A stretch of 12,591 bases of DNA from CAXMST01 sp964196325 (GCA_964196325.1 CAXMST010000042.1:1-12591); one strand, 5' to 3'. Shown: positions 6,806 to 12,591, counted from the first letter of the stretch. Notes: generated from the sequence alone by a model not told the origin. Program-made: numbers and translations.

Positions 6806-8626
6806 TCAGGCCCGAGCGGCGGTGGCTTCGAGCCTGGCCTCCAGCGCAGGATTCTCGGTCTCGGCTGCCATCACCCGAGCACCGTCGAGCGCGCTCGAAT
6901 CGCCAAGTTCGAACTTGTAGAGGTAGGCCTTCGCCGCCATCTCGCGCATCCCGGTGCGGGCGGAGAGCGATCGCAGGTCCTCGACCCACTCGGGTGCCCG
7001 GCTTGATCGCGCGCGGACAGCGACCCCCGCCAGGGCCTCGAGGGCGTAGGCCTCGACCCAGGCATAGCAGTCGGTCGTTCGCGCCGCGCATGTTCGCGCC
7101 TGCTCGAGGCGACGCAGAGCGCCCGCAACGTTGCCCTCGGCCTCCTCAACCAGGCCGAGGCCACGCCCGGCCAGGCCTTCCCAGCAGGGATCGCGGAACT
7201 CGTAGGCGAGGGCGAACGCCCGCTCGATCCTCGTGCGAGCCCCGGCGAGGTCGCCCTCGAGCAGCTGCACCTCCCCAAGCCAGGTTTCCGGCCAGGAAGC
7301 GAATGCGAGCCAGTCCGTCTCGCCGACGATTGCCAGAGACCGCTCAAGCTCTCTGCGCGCCGCCTCGAGGTCGCCCCGCAAAAAATGCGAGCGGCCGGCG
7401 AAGGAGATCGCGAAAGCCAGCCGCTGGAGATCGCCGCTGCGCTCGGCCAGCTCGGACGACTTCGTCGTGTGCTGCAGCGTCGTCTCGTGTGCACCGCGAT
7501 CTCCCGCTGCCATCGCGAGGATCGACTCGACCGCCGCCAGCTCGGAGTCCGATGCCGCGAGCTCACCGGCCTCGATCAGCCGCCGCTCACATCGCGAGTA
7601 ACGGCCCGCGAGAGCATCGATATAGCTGAGCTCCCGGACTGCAGCCACCTGAAGATCGGTGAGCTCGCCCTGCTGGGCCAGCGTTGCCGCTCGACCAAGG
7701 ATGGATGACCCCTCCTCGTCGCGGCCGCGAACACTGTGGACGAGGACGGTCCCGAGGGCGAACAGCGCTCGCGCCTCGGTCTCGGGCTCAGCGGCGTCGT
7801 GAGCGATCTCAACGGCGCGCCTCAGACTCTGGATCGCCGCGTCGGTCGCGCCCGCCGCTGCCGCGGCCTCGCCGGCCTCGAGCAGCACGTTTGCCGCTTG
7901 TAGGACACTGAGGCCGACGGATGGTGAGCTCTCGGCCTCGGCGGGCAGCTCCTCGGCCGCTCGCGACAGCGACTCGGACGGCTCGCGCCCGAACTGATCC
8001 TGAAGCAGCACCCGGCAGGTGTGGAGCTGCTCGCCGGCGGCGCGCTTGTCGCCCGCCTGCGCGTAGCTGCGGATCAGCAGCTCCTGGAAGTTCTCGTCGT
8101 AAGGATCGAGATCGACCAGACGCCGGGCCAGCGGCGTTGCCTCGGCCGGCCTGCGGGCGGCGAGCCGGTCGAGTGCCGCTTCGCGCAGCGCGGCCGCCGC
8201 GGCTCCGAGCAACCGACCGCGCTCCAGCAGCAGCCAGGTATCGAAGGCTGGCGATCCAGAGAAGTCCATGCCCTCGAGCAACTCCCGTCCGAGACCCGCA
8301 AGCGAGAGCGCCTCCTGAGGCGTGCCGCGAGTCAGGATATCGACATCGATCAGACCATCGGCGGGGAGCACGAACTCCGATGAGCCCGGCAGTAGTGCCT
8401 CGGGACCCAGCGCCCGCCGCAGCTCGGAGAGGTTCCAGCGCAGCGACCCCAGCGGATCGTCGGCCGTTGCAAAGAGCAGCTCGGCGAGGTGCTCGCGCGG
8501 GGGGTGCCGGATTTCGCTCAGCGTGAGATAGGCGAGTAGTCCCCATGCTTTCTGACCACGCAGGGGAACGGGGTCCGAGTCATCTCTGCGGATTTCCGGC
8601 GTTCCGAGTAGTTGGATAGCGATCAT
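6806..8626 (-). CDS. BTAD-domain transcriptional regulator (SARP-like) with C-terminal TPR region
   Basis: The 606-aa protein begins MIAIQLLGTPEIRRDDSDPV with a winged-helix OmpR-like DNA-binding domain (about 1-96; KAWGLLAYL and LRWNLSELRRAL are the usual helices). A BTAD helical domain follows at about 97-225 (DTWLLLERGRLL, LVDLDPYDENFQELLIRSYA, QFGREPSESL). From ~235 to the end the sequence is a series of helical hairpins with TPR character, such as GDLEAARRELERSL and GDLAGARTRIERAF. There is no P-loop NTPase, so it is a regulator of the BTAD plus TPR type, not an AfsR with NB-ARC. A GAGG lies about 10 bases before the ATG. It follows the small GNAT-like gene at 8655-8990 on the same strand by 28 bases and is probably co-transcribed with it. 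The target genes are unknown. Confidence 0.88.
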   Translation of the reverse strand: MIAIQLLGTPEIRRDDSDPVPLRGQKAWGLLAYLTLSEIRHPPREHLAELLFATADDPLGSLRWNLSELRRALGPEALLPGSSEFVLPADGLIDVDILTRGTPQEALSLAGLGRELLEGMDFSGSPAFDTWLLLERGRLLGAAAAALREAALDRLAARRPAEATPLARRLVDLDPYDENFQELLIRSYAQAGDKRAAGEQLHTCRVLLQDQFGREPSESLSRAAEELPAEAESSPSVGLSVLQAANVLLEAGEAAAAAGATDAAIQSLRRAVEIAHDAAEPETEARALFALGTVLVHSVRGRDEEGSSILGRAATLAQQGELTDLQVAAVRELSYIDALAGRYSRCERRLIEAGELAASDSELAAVESILAMAAGDRGAHETTLQHTTKSSELAERSGDLQRLAFAISFAGRSHFLRGDLEAARRELERSLAIVGETDWLAFASWPETWLGEVQLLEGDLAGARTRIERAFALAYEFRDPCWEGLAGRGLGLVEEAEGNVAGALRRLEQARTCAARTTDCYAWVEAYALEALAGVAVRARSSRAPEWVEDLRSLSARTGMREMAAKAYLYKFELGDSSALDGARVMAAETENPALEARLEATAARA

Positions 8627-8654
8627 CGTGTGTGCCTCGCAGTATCGCGGAGCC

Positions 8655-8990
8655 TCAGATGCCGGCTCCGACGAGGTCCGCGCTGCGATGGGTACGGAGC
8701 CGCCACCAGCGCGTCGTGGGCGGAGTCGGGAGGAGGTCCCGGCGCCGTATCGCCAGCATCGCAGTCATCTCGGCCGTGCGCTGGAACGGATCGCCGATCG
8801 CCGATCCCGTCTCGATCTCGATCGCCGCCACCGGATCGCCGCCACGCTCGGCGATCAGCACCTCGCCGGTCAGCGCCGATGCCGAGTCGAGCTGGGCCAG
8901 CTTCTCGAGCGGTCGGGCGTCGGTTGGCCTGGCGGGCCGGATCGTGATCGCCTTGCCCGTCTCCTGGGTCGTCTGCTGTCGCTGCGTCAT
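8655..8990 (-). CDS. small GNAT-like (N-half acetyltransferase fold) protein
   Basis: The 111-aa product contains AITIRPARPTDARPLEKLAQ, TGEVLIAERGGDPVAAIEIE and IGDPFQRTAEMTAML. The ITIRPA---DA--L--LA--D start followed by a VAAIEIE strand is the N-terminal half of a GNAT fold. The ADPF--TAE----L continuation is typical of a short actinobacterial family that lacks the acetyl-CoA-binding R/Q-x-x-G-x-G/A loop. Acetyltransferase activity is therefore doubtful. The start at 8990 is chosen for a close Shine-Dalgarno (GGAGG, 4 bases before ATG). An in-frame ATG at 9020 (MAIGNDNGGN) is an alternative. The gene is probably in an operon with the BTAD regulator and is divergent from a hydrolase remnant. 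Confidence 0.72.
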   Translation of the reverse strand: MTQRQQTTQETGKAITIRPARPTDARPLEKLAQLDSASALTGEVLIAERGGDPVAAIEIETGSAIGDPFQRTAEMTAMLAIRRRDLLPTPPTTRWWRLRTHRSADLVGAGI

Positions 8991-9061
8991 GTTGCCTCCG
9001 TTGTCGTTGCCGATCGCCATGGCACGGAGCTTCGGGGCAGGGCGTGTGAGCGAGCGTGTGA

Positions 9062-9297
9062 GGGTGCGCTGCCCGCCTGGCTGATGCCCGCGCCGCCTCC
9101 TTCGCCCGGATCGATCTGCCCACCCTGCTCGTCGCCGCGTCAGACTCCCCGCCCGAGCAGCGGGAAATGACTGAAGCCATGGCCGCTGCCCTGCCCGAGG
9201 CTCGGACCGTGCTGGTTGGCGGCGGCCATCTGATCGACCCATCAGCCCGGCAGTGCTCGCATTCGTCGAGGAGGTGCTCGGCAGCCTGTCAAATTGA
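9062..9297 (+). pseudogene. alpha/beta hydrolase remnant, 5'-truncated and frameshifted
   Basis: One frame reads ADARAASFARIDLPTLLVAA and PEARTVLVGGGHLIDP, the end of an alpha/beta hydrolase: the strand before the acidic residue, then the G-GH-I segment with the catalytic histidine. At about 9240 the homology jumps frame to ISPAVLAFVEEVLGSLSN, ending in TGA at 9295-9297, which is the usual last helix. Together they give about 78 C-terminal residues of a ~260-residue protein. The nucleophile elbow and everything before it are missing, replaced by the region upstream of the GNAT-like gene. It is a non-functional remnant. Confidence 0.75.
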
Positions 9298-9314
9298 TTC
9301 CGCCGCCTCTTGGC

Positions 9315-9330
9315 ATCAGTCATTACGCGG
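9315..9330 (+). repeat. solo copy of the ATCAGTCATTACGCGG element-end motif
   Basis: Fifteen of 16 bases match the motif at 191-206 and 6349-6364, and the preceding CATCAGTCATT string also occurs at 179-189. Like those copies it lies shortly after a (broken) gene's stop codon (9297). Here no tRNA-Arg half follows at the expected 78-base distance, so it may be an internal site or the scar of a lost element end. Confidence 0.5.
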
Positions 9331-9456
9331 TCGAGGCCGGCGGCGGCACCGGGGTCGGCGGGCCCTCCATCGTCAGCCGTGGTCGGCGCAGGTGGATCAT
9401 CCAGCTGCAGCAGACGAGGGCGAGGTCATCGATCTTGGTCGGCGGCAAGGTCAAGG

Positions 9457-9487
9457 TTGACTGACCGGCGCGGGCGTGGGGTAGTGT
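9457..9487 (+). promoter_or_regulatory. possible sigma-70-type promoter for the homocysteine methyltransferase remnant
   Basis: TTGACT at 9457-9462 is followed after 19 bases by TAGTGT at 9482-9487, a fair actinobacterial -35/-10 pair with a slightly long spacer. It lies about 75 bases upstream of the likely original start of the gene at 9565. The 9331-9564 interval holds no convincing gene otherwise. Confidence 0.3.
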
Positions 9488-9564
9488 CGTCAGTGTCGCA
9501 GAGAGGCTGAAGCGGCCGCCCATGCGCCGGACCGTGAGCCCACAAGCGACGAGGAGATCGAGCA

Positions 9565-10218
9565 CTGATCACCCGGTATCGGGATGACCTGCCACCGCTC
9601 GGGGGGGACGTGTTTCTGACCGACGGCGGCCTCGAGACGTTTCTCGTCTTCCAACGCGGGATCGACCTGCCCGAGTTCGCGGCGTTTCCCCTGCTGGAGG
9701 ACGAGGCGGGGCGGGAGGAGCTGCGGGGCTACTACGAACCGTTTCTGGAGCTGGCTGTTCGAAACGACGTCGGCTTCATCCTTGAGACCCCGACCTGGCG
9801 TGCCAATCCTCGTTGGGGCCCGGAGGTGGACTATGACCGGCCCGGCGTCGACCGGGTCAACAGAGAGGCCGTCGCATTTCTGGAGGAACTACGCGAGACG
9901 GCCGGCGGCGACCGCCCGGTGGTCATCAGTGGCTGCTTGGGCCCCCACGACGACGGCTACGCGCCAGGTGAGGCGCTCGGCGTTGACGAGGCGCAGGCCC
10001 ACCACTCCCCGCAGATCGAAACGTTCTCGGACACCGCTGCTGACGTGGTCTCGGCGATCACGATGACTTACGTTGAGGAGGCTGTCGGTGTGGCGAGAGT
10101 AGAGGTTGGGCGCACACACGTTCGCATCCGCCGCACGCGCAACAATGCGGTGCACAGTTTCCGTAGTCGGACAGGAGGTCAGCACCATGGAGCGGTGGGA
10201 TGTCGTCAAGAAAGGTGA
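9565..10218 (+). pseudogene. homocysteine S-methyltransferase, 3'-truncated
   Basis: The sequence aligns with the N-terminal half of homocysteine S-methyltransferases. ITRYRDDLPPLGGDVFLTDG gives the first strand, GFILETPTWRANPRWG and PVVISGCLGPHDDGYAPGEA follow, and TFSDTAADVVSAITMTYVEE is the next helix-strand. Similarity stops at EAVGVARV (about 10098). The zinc-binding cysteines, which lie in the C-terminal half, are absent. The frame continues with unrelated sequence to 10218, overlapping the next gene. Homology begins at codon 9565, which is CTG and sits at a proper distance after GAGGAG. The first conventional start is GTG at 9610, inside the first strand. It is most likely an inactivated gene with both a mutated start and a lost 3' half. 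Confidence 0.78.
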
Positions 10219-10417
10219 TCGGTGGCGGGCCGAGCGCAAAGGCCGGGCGGTTCCCAACACGGGCGCAGATCGCAAGGAGGACGCCGTCAGGAACACCGCG
10301 CAGAAGGCGCGGGCAGGGACGAAGCCCGTGACCGTGAAGATTCACAAGGAGAACGGCCGGATCCAGGAGGAGCGGACGTATCCACGCAGTGCCGACCCTT
10401 CGAGTAGCCCCGGATGA
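10187..10417 (+). CDS. DUF2188 family small protein
   Basis: The 76-aa product begins MERWDVVKKGDRWRAERKG and continues with an RKEDAVRNTA helix, VTVKIHKENGRIQEERTYP and a short tail. The W-V---GD-W-----G--------KEDAV----A----G--V-IH---G-I-EERTYPR pattern is that of DUF2188, a small family of unknown function made of beta hairpin, helix, beta hairpin. The start has a strong Shine-Dalgarno (AGGAGGT, 7 bases before ATG). It sits immediately after the breakpoint of the truncated methyltransferase. Its stop is 4 bases before the next start, so the two small genes are probably translated together. Confidence 0.85.
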   Translation: MERWDVVKKGDRWRAERKGRAVPNTGADRKEDAVRNTAQKARAGTKPVTVKIHKENGRIQEERTYPRSADPSSSPG

Positions 10418-10421
10418 CCCG

Positions 10422-10640
10422 ATGGTGTTCGAGGTTCAGCAGCGCTCGCTCGACGGCACGAGCTGGGAGCCGATCGGCGAGGGTGACGGCACCGGCGACC
10501 GAGCAACTGCGATGGTGGTCGAGCAGCTTGGCGAGGAATCGGGGTTCTACCGAGCCCGGCCCGCAGGCACTGACGAGAAGTGGGCCCCCTACCTTCTCGA
10601 CATCCACGGTGTCGCGCACTACAAAGAGGTCATCCCCTAG
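10422..10640 (+). CDS. 72-aa hypothetical protein, DUF2188 partner
   Basis: The frame reads MVFEVQQRSLDGTSWEPIGE, then ATAMVVEQLGEESGFYRARP and YLLDIHGVAHYKEVIP. This is a compact, acidic, protein-like sequence with a two-strand start, a helix (RATAMVVEQLG) and two further strands, similar in plan to the DUF2188 neighbour. I do not recognise the family. The start at 10422 lies 4 bases after the DUF2188 stop but has no clear Shine-Dalgarno, consistent with translational coupling. A GTG at 10389 in the same frame would add 11 residues (PTLRVAPDDP) and overlap the neighbour. Function unknown. Confidence 0.68.
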   Translation: MVFEVQQRSLDGTSWEPIGEGDGTGDRATAMVVEQLGEESGFYRARPAGTDEKWAPYLLDIHGVAHYKEVIP

Positions 10641-10794
10641 ACCCAGCCAACCAGCCGCGTTGGCGCTCGGCCGGGACGCCACTTGCCTGGTCGACGAACG
10701 TCCTCGCACGCCCGGTCACCGCCAGGGCGACGGTCTGCATAGCGGGATCCTGATCGCTCGTCGAGACTCGCGCGTATTCGACTAACTCGGCCAT
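10630..10794 (-). pseudogene. serine recombinase (resolvase/invertase) N-terminal remnant
   Basis: On the - strand ATG at 10794 opens 54 codons reading MAELVEYARVSTSDQDPAMQ, then RARTFVDQASGV, before drifting into PAERQRGWLAGSRG and TGA at 10630-10632. YARVSTSDQDP is the catalytic N-terminal motif of small serine recombinases (nucleophile Ser11, with Arg9 beside it). The ALQ--AL--AG--R-F-D-ASG continuation is clearly recognisable although the usual AAGC has become VTGR. A functional enzyme needs about 130-150 more residues (rest of the catalytic domain and a helix-turn-helix), and none follow. The fragment overlaps the stop of the + strand gene by 11 bases. It is a scar of a mobile element. 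Confidence 0.72.
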
Positions 10795-10943
10795 CGCGAC
10801 GATCGTCCCAGAAGCCGTGGTCGGAGCCAGGCTTGGGGACGTTGATTTCGGGCACGGGTTCTGGACACCCTCTGACCCTCATTGCCCTTGCCTTCGGCGA
10901 CCGTCCCCCTATCGGTGGTTTGTGGGATCAGCCTCGGCTGAGT

Positions 10944-10959
10944 CTCAAGCGATCTTGAG
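10944..10959. promoter_or_regulatory. inverted repeat CTCAAG-CGAT-CTTGAG
   Basis: Six-base arms are perfect around a 4-base centre. It lies in the 10795-11137 stretch, which otherwise shows no gene I can support. It could be an operator or a weak hairpin. Confidence 0.25.
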
Positions 10960-11081
10960 TGCCCGAGATTCCAGCCCTAAGGTATGCCCGAAACCAGGAG
11001 TCCAAAGGTAGCCGGGAGATTGGGATCCGCGCCGGTCACGTTGCACGGGCTCGCGCTCAGGGTCGTTGCGGCTTCGCCGTG

Positions 11082-11128
11082 CCTTGGGGGTCGGGACAAG
11101 GCCCCGCAGCCGGCGGGGCCTCCCAAGG
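11082..11128 (+). promoter_or_regulatory. two-tier hairpin leader that covers a Shine-Dalgarno
   Basis: An outer stem CCTTGGG (11082-11088) with CCCAAGG (11122-11128) encloses an inner perfect 8-bp stem GGCCCCGC (11100-11107) with GCGGGGCC (11113-11120). The 3' strand of the outer stem contributes AAGG of the AAGGAGG ribosome site for the ATG at 11138. If the structure forms, translation of that small ORF would be repressed. The inner hairpin could instead be a terminator for transcription from the left. Confidence 0.4.
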
Positions 11129-11137
11129 AGGCAGCAG

Positions 11138-11241
11138 ATGGCCGAGCGCAAGGAGGTGAAGCTCAAGCGGCTCGAGGAGGCCACCGTGTCGTTGCCGAGG
11201 CCGAGCTTCTCGGAGAGGTCACGGAGCCGGTCTGGGTCTGA
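11138..11241 (+). pseudogene. small ORF (~34 codons), apparently frameshifted
   Basis: ATG at 11138 has an excellent Shine-Dalgarno (AAGGAGG, 7 bases upstream) and starts MAERKEVKLKRLEEATV, a charged helical beginning. The same frame then turns into an arginine/serine-rich read-through to 11371 that overlaps the methyltransferase on the other strand. Shifting frame near 11186 gives VVAEAELLGEVTEPVWV and a TGA at 11239-11241, a much more natural end that stops before the convergent methyltransferase gene. I infer a one-base indel in a ~34-residue gene. Family unknown. The alternative is that the 77-codon unshifted frame is used. Confidence 0.35.
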
Positions 11242-11267
11242 ACACTCAGCACACGGTCGCTCCGCCG

Positions 11268-11906
11268 CTAGGCGCGCTCGTGTCGGCCGAAATACCCTGC
11301 CGCGGGGCCGCGCCGCCGGTGGCGCTCCAGGCCGGCCGCTGTCGCGCGCCGCTCGGCTGCGCTCGGGCTGACCCAATGCGGGTCGCCGAACAGCTCGCCG
11401 TTGACGACCCGGCCGGCGGGCTTGAGTACCCGGGCCATCTCGCGCCAGGCGACGTCCTGGTCGGGGATCTCGCCGAGGGTCGTTACGAGCACGACCGCGT
11501 CGAACGTTCCGTCGGGGTAGGGCAGATGCTGCGCGTCGGCGCAGGTCTCGGTTATGTTCTCGAGGCCCCGGTCGCCGGCGCGGCGCATCGTGTCGTCGAG
11601 CATCGCTTGCTGGGTGTCGAGGACGTCGAGCCGACCATCGGGCCCGATCCATTCTGCCAGCGGCAGCGTGTAGTAGCCGGTGCCAGGGCCGATCTCGAGA
11701 ATTCGCTCGCCTGGCCGCGGCTCGAGGATCTCGCGCAGGCGCGAGCGGGTGATGAGCGGGTGCGGGGGCTCGAGCCAGAAGCGCTGCGAGTACGGGCACG
11801 CCGACGGATGGTGTCGCCACCAGAGCATCGCGCCGAGGACTGCCGCGGCGCCGAGCAGGGCACCGAGGCGAGCGCCGCACCCGAGCCTCCGATCGGTAGC
11901 GACCAT
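11268..11906 (-). CDS. class I SAM-dependent methyltransferase, membrane-anchored
   Basis: The 212-aa product has an N-terminal hydrophobic segment (residues ~12-29, ARLGALLGAAAVLGAMLW) followed by WWRHHPSACPYSQRFWLEPP and a methyltransferase core. Motif I is ILEIGPGTGYY (69-79), the acidic loop VLDTQQ (95-100), ADAQHLPYPDGTFDAVVL (123-140) and RVLKPAGRVVNGE (159-171). It resembles UbiE/Methyltransf_11-type enzymes, whose substrates range from quinones to lipids. The membrane anchor suggests a lipid-like substrate but this is inference. No strong Shine-Dalgarno precedes 11906. Its ATG shares the CATG palindrome with a possible opposing start at 11905, so a later start such as Met27 is possible. 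The tail (GYFGRH) is close to the normal family end. Confidence 0.82.
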   Translation of the reverse strand: MVATDRRLGCGARLGALLGAAAVLGAMLWWRHHPSACPYSQRFWLEPPHPLITRSRLREILEPRPGERILEIGPGTGYYTLPLAEWIGPDGRLDVLDTQQAMLDDTMRRAGDRGLENITETCADAQHLPYPDGTFDAVVLVTTLGEIPDQDVAWREMARVLKPAGRVVNGELFGDPHWVSPSAAERRATAAGLERHRRRGPAAGYFGRHERA

Positions 11907-12218
11907 GCCTACAACCCTAGACCATCTGAGTCATGTCCCCGAGGAGCCAGCCTCGGGTGACGCGGTCCGCGAACTGCGCTCTACGGCTAATCCGACGACT
12001 TCATACACACGCACCACTACGACGTCTGGGATGACTACTTCGACTCCTGGATTGCCCGGCATCCGCGCCGGACCGGGGAGATCTACCTCCAGTAGTTCAT
12101 CCAGGCCAACTTCGTGGACGTCAATCCTGTGCCGCGGGGTCTAGATGTAAGACCCGAAGAGACCGTTGCCTGGTACACCCAGCTCATGGACTACGAGGCC
12201 GACCGCGGGCAGGAGTAG
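11905..12218 (+). pseudogene. unrecognised small gene broken by a frameshift and an amber codon
   Basis: From ATG at 11905 one frame reads MPTTLDHLSHVPEEPASGDA and LRSTANP. Near 11990 the protein-like reading moves to another frame: DDFIHTHHYDVWDDYFDSWI, HPRRTGEIYLQ, a TAG at 12093-12095, then FIQANFVDVNPVPRGLDVRP and EETVAWYTQLMDYEADRGQE, ending in TAG at 12216-12218. The downstream part is clearly protein-like, being rich in aromatics and acidic residues with a coherent VNPVPRGLDVRPEETVAWY segment. A CAG-to-TAG change would restore Gln-Gln at the amber position. I do not know the family. Joined, it would be about 105 residues. It is divergent from the methyltransferase at 11268-11906. The sequence before 11990 is the least certain part. 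Confidence 0.58.
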
Positions 12219-12266
12219 GGGCTCCGCTTCTAGGCACAAGCAATTGCTGGCGAGAACGCCGGGTAT

Positions 12267-12288
12267 GGCACCAATTCGGGCACCAATC
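12267..12288. repeat. spaced direct repeat GGCACCAAT x2
   Basis: GGCACCAATT (12267-12276) and GGCACCAATC (12279-12288) start 12 bases apart and lie about 80 bases before the tRNA-Arg half copy 4. A similar GGGCACCAAAC occurs at 872-882. Short direct repeats beside a tRNA attachment site resemble integrase arm-type or excisionase sites, but this is inference. Confidence 0.35.
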
Positions 12289-12367
12289 TATGCCCAGCTA
12301 GGAGTAACTCAGAGCAGCTGGCGGCGCACCAACAGTGCGCAGCGCGGGTGAGCGCAGCCGCACTTCA

Positions 12368-12412
12368 CGGTCTACGAAACCGAAGGTCACAGGTTCGAAT
12401 CCTGTCGGGCGC
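12368..12412 (+). repeat. tRNA-Arg(ACG) 3'-half fragment, copy 4 (att-like)
   Basis: CGGT-CTACGAA-ACCG anticodon arm, T arm ACAGG-TTCGAAT-CCTGT and acceptor CGGGCGC. The 49 bases 12368-12416 are identical to 4174-4222. The 5' anticodon strand is only partly preserved (CTTCACGGT versus CTTCGGT in copy 2), and no D arm or 5' acceptor is present. Confidence 0.85.
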
Positions 12413-12417
12413 GCTCA

Positions 12418-12444
12418 GGAAAGCCCAGCAAGCGCTGGGTTTCC
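12418..12444 (+). terminator. hairpin downstream of tRNA half copy 4
   Basis: GGAAA and CCCAGC pair with GCTGGG and TTTCC around an AAGC loop, with one bulged G, giving an 11-bp stem ending in TTT. It is placed like a tRNA terminator, but its sequence differs from those after copies 2 and 3. Confidence 0.6.
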
Positions 12445-12591
12445 GCGCTTCTGGGGTCACGATGCCCGAATCGAACGCGCCTACGGAACGCCTACGGCGT
12501 ATAGGTGCGCTCAGGGGCCTTGAGGTCCATCGCAAGCGTCCCGCCAGCATGACCTCGTCTTGATCAGCGGCCAGAAGCCGGGGGCGGCCGG

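Larger units (their letters stand above)
12219..12591. other. right-hand boundary region with tRNA half copy 4; no gene seen
   Basis: This stretch holds the palindrome AGCAATTGCT (12239-12248), a spaced direct repeat (12267-12288), tRNA-Arg half copy 4 and its hairpin. After 12444 I see nothing I can support as a gene up to the window edge. Confidence 0.5.

Noticed and set aside
8628..9170. Overlapping frames on both strands at the GNAT-like gene (8623-9180 -, 8628-9170 +, 8632-9084 +)
   Set aside because: Only the 8655-8990 frame carries recognisable motifs and a close Shine-Dalgarno.
10945..11880. A 311-codon - strand frame across the membrane-anchored methyltransferase
   Set aside because: It is in a different frame from the one carrying all the SAM motifs and is dominated by Arg/Pro/Ala; it is a shadow.
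12093..12095. Programmed read-through or pyrrolysine at the in-frame TAG
   Set aside because: A frame change is also needed upstream, the codon is one transition from CAG, and the gene lies among other broken genes, so decay is the simpler reading.

Overview
The window is a GC-rich bacterial chromosome segment. Protein families point to Actinomycetota, probably a Thermoleophilia/Solirubrobacterales-type soil lineage: a BTAD-domain regulator with TPRs, DUF2188, DUF1214, small dimeric alpha/beta-barrel proteins and a CmoB-like methyltransferase. The lineage is inferred, because no rRNA or core marker gene is present.

The organising feature is four same-direction copies of the 3' half of a tRNA-Arg(ACG) gene, at 285-324, 4171-4218, 6443-6483 and 12368-12412. 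Each has the anticodon loop, T arm and 3' acceptor strand, and none has a 5' half. They cut the window into compartments of about 3.9, 2.3 and 5.9 kb, as expected for successive site-specific insertions at one tRNA gene that should lie to the left. No tyrosine integrase is visible. Two copies are followed by a hairpin and then, at nearly the same distance, by related palindromes (AATARCTGC-NN-GCAGYTATT). Two copies are preceded by the same ungapped ~95-bp end sequence.

Layout. 1-142: 3' end of a DUF1214 gene. Compartment 1 (285-4171): a small ABM-like barrel protein (-), a truncated second barrel gene (+), a large arylsulfatase (-) and a 37-codon ORF (+). Compartment 2 (4218-6443): an N-terminally short ABM monooxygenase (-), a CmoB-like SAM methyltransferase (-) and an unrecognised 96-aa protein (+). 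Compartment 3 (6483-12368): a BTAD regulator preceded by a small GNAT-like gene (same strand, 28 bp apart), an alpha/beta-hydrolase remnant, a truncated homocysteine S-methyltransferase, a DUF2188 gene with a small partner, a serine-recombinase N-terminal remnant, a frameshifted small ORF under a hairpin leader, a membrane-anchored methyltransferase, and a gene broken by a frameshift and an amber codon.

Overall this is an accessory region of short cargo genes mixed with gene fragments, with no single pathway. The best candidate for something undescribed is the tRNA-half-delimited cassette array with its paired palindromes, possibly moved by an integrase encoded elsewhere.
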